This document shows, piece by piece, positions 1 through 12,189 of a stretch of 64,000 nucleotides of DNA. This DNA comes from Sciurus carolinensis (lineage: Eukaryota; Chordata; Mammalia; Rodentia; Sciuridae): positions 26,280,777 to 26,344,776 of the forward strand of contig NC_062227.1 in assembly GCF_902686445.1 (NCBI RefSeq). The letters are read 5' to 3'. Below the pieces are notes generated by a model, which saw only the letters and a list, made by a program, of their open reading frames with translations, searched no databases and had not been told where the DNA came from. Each line of letters starts with the position of its first letter. Position 1 is the stretch's first letter. A program made the position numbers and the translations under genes.

Positions 1-462
1 TTCCTCTGCAGCAACACATATAACGGTGTTTGGCCAAACAACTGGTCACCATTGTCTTGCCAAGTTGACTTATAAAATTAAACATGTAGAAATTTGATCA
101 TTTCAGAATAATATTTGAAGATATTAGAAAAAGAGATGGCCTAAAAAAAGGGGGGCATTTATGAGAACTCATCTGAATGTCAGTTTCTATTTGACTCATG
201 ATTCTTTTAAAAAAAAATTTAGAATGGCAGATTTCAAAATAGCTACTTTCTTAGGCATGTGAATGTATAGCCATGGCCCTATCTGTAAGGCCTTAATCAG
301 AATATATTTGAAGCCACCAAAGCAATTGTGACAAAGGATAGAATAATTATTAAATAAATTGTTGTCCAAGATATTCCCTTTATCCCTTGCTCGCTCTGGA
401 GGATCATTTATAGTGACTCAAATTCTGATTAAGGAAGCTTCATGTCACATTAAAATGACACA
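1..462. other. Unassigned AT-rich sequence
   Basis: No recognisable gene, RNA or repeat consensus. Only short A/T runs are visible. The first clear feature is the SINE that begins near 463. Confidence 0.5.
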
Positions 463-690
463 TGAGCTGGGTGTGATAGCACATGCCTGTAATTCCAGTG
501 ACTCAGGAGGCTGATGCAGGGGGATTCCAAGTTTGAGACCAAACTCAGCAACTTAGTGAGGCCCTAAGGACTTAGCGAGATCCTGTCTCAAAATAAAACA
601 AACAAACAAAACATTGGGGATGTGGCTTAATGGTTAAATGACCCCCTGGGTTCAATCCCTGGTACCAAAGAAAAAAAGGAAAGAAAAGAA
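463..690 (+). mobile_element. B1-dID dimeric SINE
   Basis: The left half is 7SL/B1-like ('gctgggtgtgatagcac', 'ctgtaattccag', 'gagatcctgtctca'). An A-rich linker follows, then an ID/tRNA-Ala-like half ('ggggatgtggctta', 'gggttcaatccctggtacc') and an A-rich tail. This dimer is known from squirrels and related rodents. It is non-coding and was mobilised by L1 machinery. This copy is diverged and flanking duplications are not convincing. Confidence 0.85.
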
Positions 691-738
691 AAAGACTTGT
701 GAGAACAACAAACTTGATGAATGGATAACCTCTGGGAT

Positions 739-756
739 TGAAATAGCACTTTTATT

Positions 757-801
<45 letters not shown>

Positions 802-1598
802 TTTATTTATTCCAATTGATTATGCATGACACATTGTATACAAATAGAGCATAACTGTCCATTCCTCTGGCTGTACATGGTGCAGAGTCACACCAGTAGT
901 GTAATCATATATGTATATAGGGTAATAATGTCTACCTCATTCTACTGTTCTTCCCATTCCCACCACCCCACCCCTCTTCTCACTCCCCTATGCACAATCC
1001 AAAGTTCCTTCCTCACCCATTCCCTCCCCCCACTATGGATCAGCATCCACTTAGAGAAAACTTTCAGACTTTGGTTTTTTTTTTTTGAATTGGCTTATTT
1101 CACTTAGCATGATATTCTCTTATTCCATCCATTTACCTGCAAATGCTATAATTTCATTCTTCTTTCAGGCTGAGTAATATTCCATCGTGTGTGTACACAT
1201 TTTCTTTATCCACTCATCTATTGAAGGGCGTTGAGGTTGGTTCCATAGTTTTGCTATTGTGAGATGAGCTGCTATAAGCATTGGTGTGGCTGATTTTAAG
1301 TACTTTGGGTATAAACTGAAGAGTGGAATACCTGGGTCAAACGGTAGTTCCATTCCAAGTTTTCTGAGGAATCTCCATACTGCCTTCCAGAGTGGTTGCA
1401 CCAATTTGCATTCCAGTAGCAAAGTATAAGTGTGCCTTTCCCCCCACATCCTCGCCAATACTTACTGTTGCTTGTATCGTTGATAATTGCCATTCTGACT
1501 GGAGTGAGATGAAATCTTAGAGTAGTTTTGATTTGCATTTCTCTAATTGCTCGAGATGATGAGCATTTTTTCATGTTTGTTGTGAAATAGCACTTTTA
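739..1598 (-). mobile_element. 5'-truncated L1, ORF2 C-terminus plus 3'UTR, with 16-bp TSD
   Basis: A perfect 16-bp direct repeat TGAAATAGCACTTTTA lies at 739-754 and 1583-1598. Between them, on the minus strand, two overlapping frames (1574 to about 1296 and 1458 to 1165) give peptides typical of the L1 ORF2 C-terminus: '[18 protein letters not shown]', then '[20 protein letters not shown]' and 'IAKLWNQPQRPSIDEWIKKM'. The move from one frame to the other shows at least one frameshift. The 3'UTR follows, and the A-rich tail appears on the plus strand as (ATTT)n at about 755-815. The copy is dead, having lost ORF1 and most of ORF2. Confidence 0.93.
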
Positions 1599-3500
1599 AA
1601 AGAGTATATATTTTCTTGCAGATATCCTTGACAGTCAGTTTTTTTGCCATCTGGAATGTACTTTATTTTGACGTGTGTTTTATTCTAAGGTAATGGCCAC
1701 TTTTCATAGTTTGTCAGCATGTCTAGAGCCCTCAACTATATTCATCAATCTTATGGATGTATTCGGGATATCAAATGTGTATGAAAAGCATTTCAGATGG
1801 GATAAAAAGTAGGTTGATGGTGTAGGTAAGATAATCATAAAATTTTGTCAGAGAATTCATCAGAAGCCACTTGTATGTTTCAAAATATCACCCAATATTT
1901 GATGAATTTTGGTATTTTAGATAGCAAGGATGATTTTATTGAATTTTAGAGCTTTCAGTATGGAAAGCAAAGTATTAAAGAATTCAAGTTTTAATAGCAG
2001 AGGGAGGCAGTAATATGGCTTACCGAATGATCATTTTTACATGAGTAAGTAGTACTTAGAAACACAGACTTCTAAGACAAACTCTTATAATGTAGAATTT
2101 TTTTGAGAAAGTGTTTTTATTTTAACTTTCTGGCTTTTTTTTTACAGCCTTGCTTTATATGTTGATATTTCCTAAACCAGAGCTTCATCTGCTCTTGCTC
2201 TGTATTTTCCTGTGTTCTATCAATCAGAACCAGGGCTTCCATTACTCACCTTCCAAAAACTTACAGATCTTTGCATTTAACTTTCTGCTGGTATCCAGAT
2301 CACTATTTCCAACTGCTTGGATGTGTACCAAAAGAATCTTTAATAGACATGACTTACTCTGAGCTTCTTATCTTTACTTCTACATCAGCTTCTGCTCTGA
2401 TCTCTTTCTTGGCTCATGGGATCATTATTGTAGTTAAGTTAAACCTGGATGCTGGATAAATTCCCAAGTGTTGGTTGCTGAACATGATAGAGGTTTTTTC
2501 TTCTTACTAATGTGAAGTCCAATCAATGGGGATATGAGTGCTGCTTTTAGGGACCTGAGCCAGACTGACAGAACTCTTCCTTCATCACCCTGCACCCGAA
2601 TATCTAGCTGATAGGGAAGGGATAGAAGATAGACTGTGAAATATTTTAATTGATCAAGGCTGGAAGGGTGCTTATGATTTCCACCTGTTCCTTTTACCAT
2701 CAACCAGTCACATTGCCTCACCTAACTGCAAGGAAGTTGGCACATGCTTTCTGGCTATGTGCTCAAAGTGAGATGGAATGGTTTTGATGGGACTATATCG
2801 TCCATAACTCACCTTCCCTTTTAATTAAACACTTTCTCATCTTAAAGATTTCTTTCTTTCTTTCTTTTTTTTTTTTAGTGACCATATTCAATCTGTCCCC
2901 TTAGATTTATCCTTTACATTTTATTTTTATTGGACTTTGACATTTCTGAAATCATTCTCAAACTCTGAAATCATTTCAAATGATACTATTGATTGCAACT
3001 ACTAGAATCCATCCTTCATGTTTCCAGTATTGTATTTCTATAATATCTAACTAGAGATATCACTGCAATGCTTAAGCATGCTTCAGTAGTCTTAGAAGAA
3101 AATCAAAACTGTGATAAAGTATCAAATTCTGGTCCCAGAATTCTACCCAATGAACAGATGCCTGGTCACCAGATTATAATTTTCACAAGATAGTTATACA
3201 TAGCTATGTATCCAGGGCTTAGAAATCTTGGCACTTAATAAACATTCAAAAAATTTTGGATGAACTGATTACAGTTTTTTGTGCATATATCTGTTTGTCA
3301 TTTTGGATTATATACAAATTGAGGATGGAGATTGTACCTATTTGTTTCTGAATTACCTCTCTGTGGCACATGGTGCTTAGTAAATTGTTGGTGAATTGAG
3401 TAAAAGCAACCTTAGAGTATGAGATAAAATTAATGAGGATGGTCAACTTAAGATGTAGCAAGATACTTTGGAGGAAAAAAAGCATTAGACATATTACATG
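1599..3500. other. Unassigned intergenic or intronic DNA
   Basis: AT-rich sequence with a short T-rich/TTTC tract at about 2849-2877. Short open frames (for example 2150-2362 and 2434-2721) have no recognised domain and look like chance. A pyrimidine-rich stretch ending in ACAG at about 2135-2148 resembles a splice acceptor, but no coding exon could be supported after it. Confidence 0.45.
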
Positions 3501-4319
3501 TAAATAACAGCATCATTTATTAATGAAAAATATTTATGACAGTTAATTATATTCCAGGATTGTCCAAGGCACTAGGGCCTAAATGAGGAATAAAAACAGA
3601 TGTAGTGACTGTTATTCTAGAACTCATGACCCATGTACTGCATACCGAGAGAGATTATGACAAGAGATCCTAACCTATACCTGTAGAGTCAGAGCAGAGG
3701 TCCTTATGGAAAAGATAAGTAAGTTGAAATCTGAAGGACATGAAAGCATTAACCAGGTGAAGGGAGGGTGGAGATGGGTGATTTTTACAAAGGCAATAGA
3801 GATGGTTGTCAGAGGAAGTATGACATGTTTGAAGATCAAAAACAGACCCGGTGTCATACATGGCAGGCAATGAGAGGGGAACGGTACAGGATAAGGCTGG
3901 AGAAGCAGGCAGCGGGTAGACAGTGCAGGTGCCCTGTGAGCCCCACCATGGGTTCTGGTCTTCATCTGAAGAGTAATAGCAAAGAGCAAGACATTGAAGT
4001 TTTAACTAGTGGTGACATGATTATTTGTTTCAAAAATGTCACTTTGGCAATAGTGAGGACTTATTGGAATCAGAGCAGATACAGGGAGACCAGTTCAAAG
4101 GTTATTACAATTGCCCAAACAAGAAATGCTGGTAGTTTGGATTAGAAGAGTAACAGATGAGAAGAGAGAAGTAGATAGCTTTGGGAGTTTTATAAAGAGT
4201 CACATGCACAGATGCAGAGATGAGGTAAAGGAAAATCTTGGTGGCTTCATTCACTGGGGTGGGCACACTGAAAGAGAGTCATAGTGTCATCTGGGAATTT
4301 GTTGAGTGTGTCAACACTA
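3500..4319. other. Unassigned; possibly an ancient interspersed repeat
   Basis: A purine-rich stretch with phrases such as 'gtcactttggcaatagtgag' and 'cagggagaccagttcaaagg'. These resemble an old mammalian repeat whose name I cannot assign. The overlapping ORFs at 3675-3989 (minus) and 3768-4145 (plus) show no domain, low-complexity coding signature or homology that I recognise. Confidence 0.3.
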
Positions 4320-5221
4320 ATAATTGTAATTCTCCTTAATCCCAATTCCAAACACCCTCTGACTGGGTTCTTAAGTTTCCAGCTCACTTGCTCTAGACCC
4401 ACTGCAAATGTTACTTTTCTTACCAGCACCTGCAGTCCGTTGATCCTTCCCCCATGTCACTGCTTTTCACTCCTCTCTGCCTTCGTTGGCCTCTCCATTA
4501 AATCCATTATTCTTTCCATAACATCATTCCAGTCACTCCCTCCCATACATAGTGAGCTCCCCTGACCTGTAACCTCATTCTCTCTTCCTGGAAAAACCAC
4601 AACCCCACTGAATTCCAGCTCCTTGCTCCTTGATTCTCACATGCCATCATGCTGGGGGAAAACAGTTTATGTGACCACTTACCTCTAGAGCGAGCATAGT
4701 GCCTCCTGGAGCTCAGTTGGGCTTTCATTAGCATTCACTCTCCAACTCTCCAACATGGTTGTTTAGTACTGAACACATCTCAAACTTTCCCCCACAACTC
4801 TCCCTCCAAGACAGCGAGCTTGCATTCCATTTCCCCAAGAGATGGAAGCAATTAGAAGAGAACTCCCACCACCACATCCACCTACCTACCGGTATCTATA
4901 TTTATTTGTTGAGCGTCTTCTCCTGTTGTTATAGATGAACCATCTCTCCCCTAGCAAAGGCTGACCCTTCACTTGTGATTCCATTTCCTTTTAGGATGGA
5001 ACTCCTATAGGACCAGGAAATGTTCAGAAAATTCTCTTTTCTCTCCATTATCACTCCTTTCCCCTACCAAAATCTTCTCTTGACCTCACTTTCCTCTCTG
5101 GCTAATGCCTGTTAAATGTTATCTTTCCTTCCTCTAACAGGGAAACTCCTCAAAAGGGTATTTTTTTTCATCATGCATTTCTTTTTTTAAAAAATTTGCT
5201 CTAATTAGTTCAGAAGAGTCT
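4320..5221. other. Pyrimidine-rich unassigned DNA, possibly degenerate L2
   Basis: C/T-rich on the plus strand with L2-like phrases around short 'ctccctccca' and 'ttcactcctctctgcc' words. It is too diverged for a firm call. No gene is seen. Confidence 0.3.
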
Positions 5222-5815
5222 TTTTAAAATTTTTATTGACTCTTTTTAGTTATACATAATATCAGGATTAATTTTGACATAATTATATGAGCATAGAATA
5301 TAATTTGTTCCAGTTCAGTCCCCAATACTCACCCCTCTGCCTTATCCTCCCTCCCTTTGTTCCCTTCTCTCTATTCTACTAATCTTTCTGCTATTTACTT
5401 ACAGTATTTAAAATTAATGTCTTGTGGAACTACTTAATGGTAACATTCACTGTGGTATATTCATATATGTACATAGGAAATTTAGGTCATTCTACCCTTT
5501 TCCTGTCCCTTCTCCTTCCCCTGAATCCCCTTTCTCTACTCCATTGATCTTTTTTCTTTTTTTTTTCTCTTCTTTATTTTAAATTAGCTTCCACATATCA
5601 GAGAAAACATTCAACCTTTGATTTTTTGAGTCTGGCTATTTCACTTAGCATGATAGTCTCCATTTCCTCCCATTTGTGACTATGTGCCATATTTTCTTTA
5701 TTCATTCATCTGTTGAAGGGCACTTATTGACTCCATAGTTTGGCTATTGTGAATTGTGCTGCTTTAAACTTGGATGTGGCTGCATCATTGAAGTATACTG
5801 ATCTTAGATATCTCA
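5222..5815 (-). mobile_element. L1 3' end (3'UTR and last part of ORF2)
   Basis: The plus strand begins with the reverse complement of an L1 3' end ('tttttagttatacataat', 'ttttgacataattat'). It passes through 'cacatatcagagaaaacatt' and 'tatttcacttagcatgatag', and ends in ORF2-like sequence ('ttcatctgttgaagggcac', 'ggctattgtgaattgtgctgc'). The order matches the other minus-strand L1 tails at 755-1582 and 14180-14490. It is 5' truncated and contains T-rich runs. Confidence 0.88.
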
Positions 5816-5939
5816 AAAGAGGTTTTAATACTTACTTTCTCTAGTTTTTCTCTTCTCATTCTCTCTGGGATCACTTCAATCAGATTTTCATTCTTGCCAC
5901 TTGACTTATCCTGAATGTATCAGGACCCCAGTGGCTTCC

Positions 5940-7960
5940 ATACCATTTCCAGTCTTTATCTCATTTGACACATTAGTAGCACTTGATGCAGGTTATCATT
6001 CTTTCTGCCTTACTTTCCTCTCTTGATTTGCACGCCATCACACTTGTGGTTTTACCCTATCCTCTGGATGCTCCTCTTTCTCTGCTTTGCTGGTTCCTCC
6101 TCATCTCCCTGACTTTTCAGCATCAATTGCCCAGTTGCCCAGTTCCTTATTGGTATCATCCAGTCTCCTGGATTTAAGTACCATATATAGAACGGAAGAT
6201 TTCCTAATTTTTATCTCCAGGCTAGCCTTCTCTCAGAATTCCAAACTCTCAGATCCAACTGGAACATGAGAGTTCATCTTGCATGTCCAACATGAATCTA
6301 AAATTTAACATGTGCAACAAACTGAACTTTTGCTCTCCATTTCTGGAGTACTTACCATTTAAATAAGTGGAAACTCTTTCTGGTTGTCCTGACCCAAAAG
6401 CTCCTATGTCTAATCTATCAGCAAATTCTATTACCTCTCCTGAGTCTGTACAGAATCTGACCACTTTTTTAAACCTCTGTAATTTCTCAGCTGGATTATC
6501 ACAGTAGTCTCCTAACTGGGCTTCCTGCTTCTGCCTTACATTCATATTTGGTGGATTCTTTTCCTGCCTGGAGAGTTTCCTTTAAAATGTTAAACCATAT
6601 CATGTCATTCCTCTGTTTAAATCCATCCAATATGGGGAAAAGGGTACACTCATGTATTATTGATAGAACTGCAAACTGGTGCAACCACTCTGGAAATCAA
6701 TATGGAGATTGCTCAAAAATCTAGAAATGGAACCACCATTTGACCCAGTTATCCCACTCCTTGGTATATATTCAACAGATTTAAAATTAGCATATCACAG
6801 TGATGCAGCCACATCATTGTTTATAGCAGTACAATTCACAATAGGTAAGCTATGGAGCCAACCTAGGTGCCCTTCAACAGATGAATGGTGAAAGAAAATG
6901 TGATATATATATGCAATGAGGTATTACTCAACCATAAAGAAGAATGACTTTATGATATTTGCTTGTAAATGGATAGATATGGAGACCATCATACTAAGTA
7001 AAATAAGCCAGTTCCCCAAAACCAAAGGTCAGGCATTCTTTCTGATATGTGGATACTAACCCACAATGGGTGGGGGGAGGATTAAAGTTCAGTAGATTAG
7101 ACAAAGGGGAATGAAGGTAAGGGAGGGAGGATGGGAATAGGAAAGAGTGGAATAATCTGATATTACTTTCCTAAGTACATGTAGGAATACAACACAGTGA
7201 ATCTCACCATTGTGTATATCCACAAGAAATTGGTTTTAAAAGTAACTATAAATAAATAGCAGAAAGATCAACAGAGAAGGGACCAGAGGTTGGGTAGGGG
7301 AAGGTGGAGGAGGGTACTGGTGTCTGAATTAGAACAAGATATATTCCATGCCTTTATAATTATATCAAAATGGATTCTACTGTCATATATAACTAAAAAG
7401 TACCAATAAATTAAAAAAAAATAAATCCATCCAATATCTCCCCATGTTATTCAGCATAAAAAGCAGTCATTGGAGTTGCCTATGAGGGTTTATGTGACCT
7501 AGACCTGCTAATGCTCCATTTGATTTCCTTGCCTTCTCAGTCCTCCAGCATCACCTCCAGTGGGCTTATCATTGTTCCATGGAGATGTCACCCACATTGC
7601 CACTAAAAGAACTTTACACTTTTCATTCCCTCTGGCCAGACATCCATTTTGCTTCCTTTTTGGGTCTTTTCCCAAATGTCACCTTTTCAATGAAGCCCTA
7701 CCAGATCTCACTATTTAAAATGTCAAAATTCTTCTCCATAGTTCCTTTTCCTTTTTCCCCACTGTTTTTCTGAATAGCATTCATCATGCTACAAAATATG
7801 TTTTTTATGCATTCATGTTTTGATTGTTCTTCTGTCAATAAGAATGTGAACTCTACAAGGACAGGAGCATGGTCTCTTTTGTTCATCAGTTCTCAGAACA
7901 GTGCATCATACGTAGTAGCTCCTCATTACTGTCAATTGAGTGAATTGATGAGTCCAAGTG
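5940..7960 (+). mobile_element. Ancient L2 LINE, split by an L1 insertion at 6634-7422
   Basis: Two flanking parts read in order as L2. 'cacagtagtctcctaactgg' and 'ccatatcatgtcattcctct' lie before the L1. 'cccaaatgtcaccttttcaa', 'agaatgtgaactctacaagg' and the 'agtagctcctcattact' terminal motif lie after it. L2 was immobile before rodents radiated, so the younger L1 landing inside it is the expected order. The exact 5' edge is uncertain. Confidence 0.7.
6619..7437 (+). mobile_element. 5'-truncated L1 with perfect 15-bp TSD
   Basis: The direct repeat AAATCCATCCAATAT occurs at 6619-6633 and 7423-7437. The insert reads plus-strand ORF2 C-terminus: a 70-residue frame at 6679-6891 with 'MQPLWKSIWRLLKNLEMEPP', 'FDPVIPLLGIYS' and 'IGKLWSQPRCPSTDEW'. 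The 3'UTR follows ('ctgatatgtggatactaac', 'ggattctactgtcatatata') and then an A tail at about 7411-7422. It interrupts an older L2. Confidence 0.95.
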
Positions 7961-8105
7961 CACACACTGTTCTATTAGGTTTATGAGCCTGTAGCTCAGA
8001 GAAGGAATCTTCACTGGGAAAACAATACATTAGGAACGTGTTAGCATTTAGATAGCATGACCCTATGTCCAAACAGACAGGGAATACTTCCCAATAGTAC
8101 CTTTC

Positions 8106-8200
8106 CTTTACTTTTTTTCTTTTTTTCTTTTTCTTTTTTTTTTTTTTTTTTTTTGCAGTGCTGGGAATTGAACCTAGGACCTTGTCCTTTCCTTTACCTT
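8106..8200 (-). mobile_element. ID-type SINE fragment
   Basis: A long T-rich run (the A tail of a minus-strand element) is followed by 'gcagtgctgggaattgaacc' and 'taggaccttgtcc'. This is the reverse complement of the tRNA-derived ID 3' portion. The 5' part of the element is missing. Confidence 0.7.
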
Positions 8201-8669
8201 TAAGAGCACTGTTCTCATTCAGATGACACCCTCAAAATGCATGGCAATTGAATCTGTGGCCCTGGATGGGGCTGTCTGGAGGTAGCACATTGGATGAAAC
8301 AAGTATCTAGGAAGAGCCCTCAGGTTTATGACCTTCAAGGACTTGTAGAGGAGAAGGCATCTGAAATGAGATTGAGAAGGAAGAATCAGAGGATAACTCC
8401 ATGATAGCCCTTGGGTGGAATAATTAGTACAGAATAAGATTTATGAACTAATACAAGGAGAAATGAGGAAACGAAGAGTGAAAGTTATAGAAAATTCAAG
8501 TATTTTGATTGTGAATGTAAAAGAGGCAGGTCTGATTCTGAATTAACAATTGAAGATTATGTGCTTAAGGGACTAGCAAGGCAAGGGCACCAAAACCAAG
8601 AAACAGTGGAAAAAATTTAATATTTGACAGTTCAAAAATAAGGAATGAAAGGAGTCATCATTGAAAATC

Positions 8670-8805
8670 TCATGCTTTCATATGACTGTATGACCGGTGT
8701 GATTGTCATGCTCAACCAGAAGAATGAGAAATTATACTCCATTTATGTATGATGTGTCAGAGTACCTTCTTATTGTCATGTAATTAGAACAAATAAAAGA
8801 AGTCC
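8670..8805 (+). mobile_element. Very short L1 3' tail
   Basis: It contains the sciurid L1 terminal block: 'gaatgagaaattatactcc', 'atttatgtatgatgtgtcag', then 'gtaattagaacaaataaaag'. Only about 130 bp of 3' end is present. No convincing target-site duplication was found. Confidence 0.8.
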
Positions 8806-9684
8806 TCATGTTTTTATTGGTCTTTTGTCAGTTGTTTCAATAACCAACAATAATTTGAATTACACATAGGGAAGAGTACCCCTGCACTTGGGTCCTCCAA
8901 AGGATATAATCTGGACTTGAATATGGTTATAGGCAGAAGTGGGTGTGGCATTTAGAGATGGTTTTCAATTTTGTTTGGAAAGCACTGAGCTTGTTAAATG
9001 CTGATGGAAAGACTCCAGGTGAGAGAGGCCAGCTGAGCACTCTGGGGACAAAGGAGATAACTCATGGTAGCACTTTATCTGAGGTGGGAGGGGAAGATGT
9101 GAGGGCAGATGGAAGGACAGACCTTGGGTAGATAGAAGCATCCCTCTTCTGCCACAATGGAGAGAATAAAAGAGAGGCTGTATTCCTACAGCTGTTTATA
9201 GGGCTGGTTCTGGGAGGGAGAGGGTACTGCCATCTGTGGCCTGAGAAGGAGGCAAGAGCATCTGAGAGTGAGGAAGGCATCTGTGCTTAAAGCAGCTTCA
9301 AAGAGTGAGAAAAGTCACTAAGAAACCTGTGAAGGGTTCTTTTCAGGCTGGTCATCGTGAATCATCAGCAGACATTTCTTCAGTTACCTAGGAAATGGAA
9401 AATAAAAGCATCTTTCTTTGATCCAGTAAAAGTCACCAAGGGAAAAATATTAAAGGGTGGCATTATTTTTAAGTGGGTCAATAACAACTTTTTTTTTTTT
9501 TTTTGCTACACCATAAGTCAACAAATGTATGTGAAGAAATGATGGGGATATTTGGAGAAAAACACTGTGGAAGACAGCCTAATGTTTTGTTTTGTTTTTC
9601 TCCTTCGGCAATGAGTGAGATAGAAAAAGATGAGGTTTTCCTGAGAGATAAAGTTCGCCCTGGACTGGATGGGAGTCAAGGGAC
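8806..9684. other. Unassigned DNA
   Basis: No gene or repeat recognised. A T16 run lies at about 9489-9504. Open frames at 8943-9131, 9062-9280 and 9357-9542 have no recognisable content. Confidence 0.45.
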
Positions 9685-9815
9685 CTGAGTCATAGTTCTG
9701 GTTCTGCCACTATTAGGTTTCACTCTCTGCATTTCAGTTTTCTTATCAAAATATTGTGAAGAGATGATCTTATTTTCCCTCTACTTCTAAAATCTCTGAG
9801 TCTATGACATTCTGA
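9685..9815 (+). mobile_element. MIR-like ancient SINE
   Basis: The order 'gagtcatagttctggttctg', 'ccactattaggtttc', then 'catttcagttttcttatc' matches the MIR core (clinically unrelated tRNA-derived SINE of all mammals) with heavy divergence. Confidence 0.65.
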
Positions 9816-9999
9816 TTCCATCATGGTTTACATGTTACAGGCAGGGATGTAAGTCATGGAGTCAAAAGCGTTTTTATGGGTCATGTGTCTGAATTCCTGC
9901 TCTAGTATTCTGGAATTCAGGGGGCCTGATGAACTCGACCCTCCTTGCTAGCCAGGGTTTTGAACCAATTAGGAGATAAGGCAAAGGAGTCAGGAAGAC

Positions 10000-10800
10000 A
10001 TAGCTTAAAAGCTCATCTTTACTCCTGGTAGATCTGTTATTGGTGAATATGGCTTAGAGCTGCTGAAGACAAAAGGGGTTTCTAATGCTGAATCCCAGAA
10101 TGAGGCAGGCTTACTCACTTTGCCTAGGCAGAATGGAATATTGCAGGCCTTCTCACACTCTCCCTGGGAAATTTGCATAGAGGGGAGCAAAGCAGAGTGA
10201 AGCAACAGCTTTTAACAGGAAGACAACTCCCCAAAAGCAAGAAAAGAAGTGATGGAAGCATGCCCCTAAGCAAAAATGACCGCAATGACCCATCTCAATG
10301 GATGCCTTTTATTAAGCAGAGGAGTCAATCAGTCAGGCATTGTGGGGGCACATTTTCAGCGGAGAAAATAAGGCAGGAGCTGCAATGAAGGTCAGCATTT
10401 TATAGGGTCTAAACAGGACCAGACTTTTTGGGAGGAGTTAGCTACTTTTGGCAGGCAGGTGAATTTTGGCTGAGTCCTAGCAGGCGATATTTCAGCTGAG
10501 GTAGAGAGAGAGGCCTTGAACAACTGGAGGAACGAATATAGATAAGGGAAATTGTATGTTCTCAGGGTTCATTGTCCTTCCTGAGGACGTGAGTTTCTGT
10601 GGAGAGTGATGACAGAGAATGGGAGAGCAATGACTGAGACTGGGGGGTCTCTGATGACCTCATGGCTGTAGCATGCCTGGTGACTGGGAATGTTTCTGTG
10701 CAAGGGCACAGGATGCTTAGCTGCAGTGGTAAAGCCTGCTTGAGGAGGCTCTGTGCAAGAGTCCTATCAGCTCTGACCTTGATCTCAGGCACATAGCTCC
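10000..10800 (-). mobile_element. Possible LTR-type repeat, family unknown
   Basis: On the minus strand there is an AATAAA signal (plus-strand 'cttttattaagcagag' near 10307-10322). Composition is GC-richer and better punctuated than the flanks, as in retroviral LTRs and internal scraps. There is no family match or flanking duplication. Short frames at 10005-10205, 10173-10388 and 10562-10792 look incidental. Confidence 0.25.
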
Positions 10801-11179
10801 TGGGGACAGAGGAATTCTTAGGCTAGACAACCACAATGTTTCACTAGCTCTGCTTCTCCTGAGCCTGCCCACTGAACAGTAACTTTTAAAAACGGACCTT
10901 CTTGAGAGCTACACAAAGCTCCTAGCATTGCACTTTGCAACTGTGGATTGCAACTGTGGAAAAGCTACATAGATGTTTCTAAGTTTCTGTAACTTTCTGA
11001 GCACAAAGAATAATGCTTACATGGTCTTTAACCTGACAATGAGACATATATAAATAAAGATTGCTGGTCTAACTCTTTAGATCTGCTTCTCCATCACAGA
11101 GCAGCACTCCACCTGATCCCAGCTTTATCTTCAAAACCTGAATGTATGAGTCTTTATTTTCTAATCCCCCATCACCCCT

Positions 11180-11840
11180 CACTGGAACCACAAGTTTGGC
11201 CATGCTGGTCATGGCAACTTTCCATACCCTGCAATGCTTCACCAGGTTCCCTCCCAAATTGACCAATCAAATAAGTCACTCCTCCTCAGGGGAGAAATAA
11301 GGACGGGGCAGAGAGGGTGCAGGAGGGGCCAGCTGTGTTGAGCGACTTCACTGACTGCTTCTTCTCAGTCTCCTTTGCTGATTTCTCCCCGTCTTTCTGC
11401 TTTATAAACACCAGAATATTTCCATTTGGCCCTCAGGACTCTTACCTGTTCTTCTCTCTTCCTATTGGCTCTTCTCCTGTCTAATGGCTCTACCTATGGT
11501 TGATTCCCAAGTTCATATCTCCAGACCAAAATGCTTCTTTGAACTCCAGAATTTTCAGGTCTTTCTTTAGGTCTTTGTTCAAATGTCATTTTCTCAATGC
11601 AACTTTTGCTGACTATCCTATATGGAATACCTGGAAACCTCTACACAACACTGCCCACTCCTTTACTTTTTTTTTTTTTTCCATGTTACTCATCCCCTTA
11701 TGCAATAATATATGCTTGCTATTTTGTTTGTTAATTCTCCATAGGCAATTTCTGTATAATGAAAGTTTTATGAGGGCAGGATCTGGAGTGTGCCTGGCAT
11801 ATAGTATTCACTTAATAAATACTGATTGGATAAATTAGAA
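11180..11840 (+). mobile_element. L2 LINE 3' portion
   Basis: Reads in L2 order: 'caggtctttctttaggtctt', 'tgttcaaatgtcattttctc', 'tttatgagggcaggatctgg', 'gtgcctggcatatagtattc', 'cttaataaatactgattgg'. The last two are the hallmark L2 terminus. The 112-residue frame at 11500-11838 is a consequence of this repeat, not a gene. Confidence 0.7.
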
Positions 11841-11879
11841 AATGAATATTATAGTACTTTTCCTACTGGGAAAGAAACA

Positions 11880-12010
11880 TTAAGAATAGGTAAGTATGTT
11901 GTATCATACATAATGGGTTTGGATTTTCTTTTGTGTTGGGCTGATGTTCATTCAAAACCTTGAATCTTAGGACCATGGCCAAATGTGTACTTTTCCATGG
12001 ACAGAGGCAC
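11880..12010 (+). repeat. Diverged duplicate block, copy A
   Basis: About 95 bp at 11917-12010 match 13486-13579 in the same orientation at roughly 80% identity by eye. Shared words include 'cttaggacca', 'caaatgtgt' and 'cttttccat'. Weaker similarity may extend about 35 bp upstream. The family is not recognised. Confidence 0.7.
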
Positions 12011-12189
12011 AACACAATTTAAAACATTTTGGGGAGTTTTCCTTTCTCCTCCTTTTCCATTTGAAGGCAAAAAGAGAGGAAGGGTGGAGGTAACCACACT
12101 TAGGGCTTAACTTAAATTTACAAATCAAATAAGTCATCCCTTCTTACTGTGAAGTCTCTGCCATAGGATACAATAGATCATTTCACTAC

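Noticed and set aside
1165..1574. Reverse-transcriptase-related peptides as a gene
   Set aside because: They are the C-terminal fragment of L1 ORF2 in a truncated, frameshifted element.
2135..2460. Pyrimidine tract plus ACAG followed by open frames
   Set aside because: No donor with a plausible exon, no recognisable protein, and such tracts are common in AT-rich introns.
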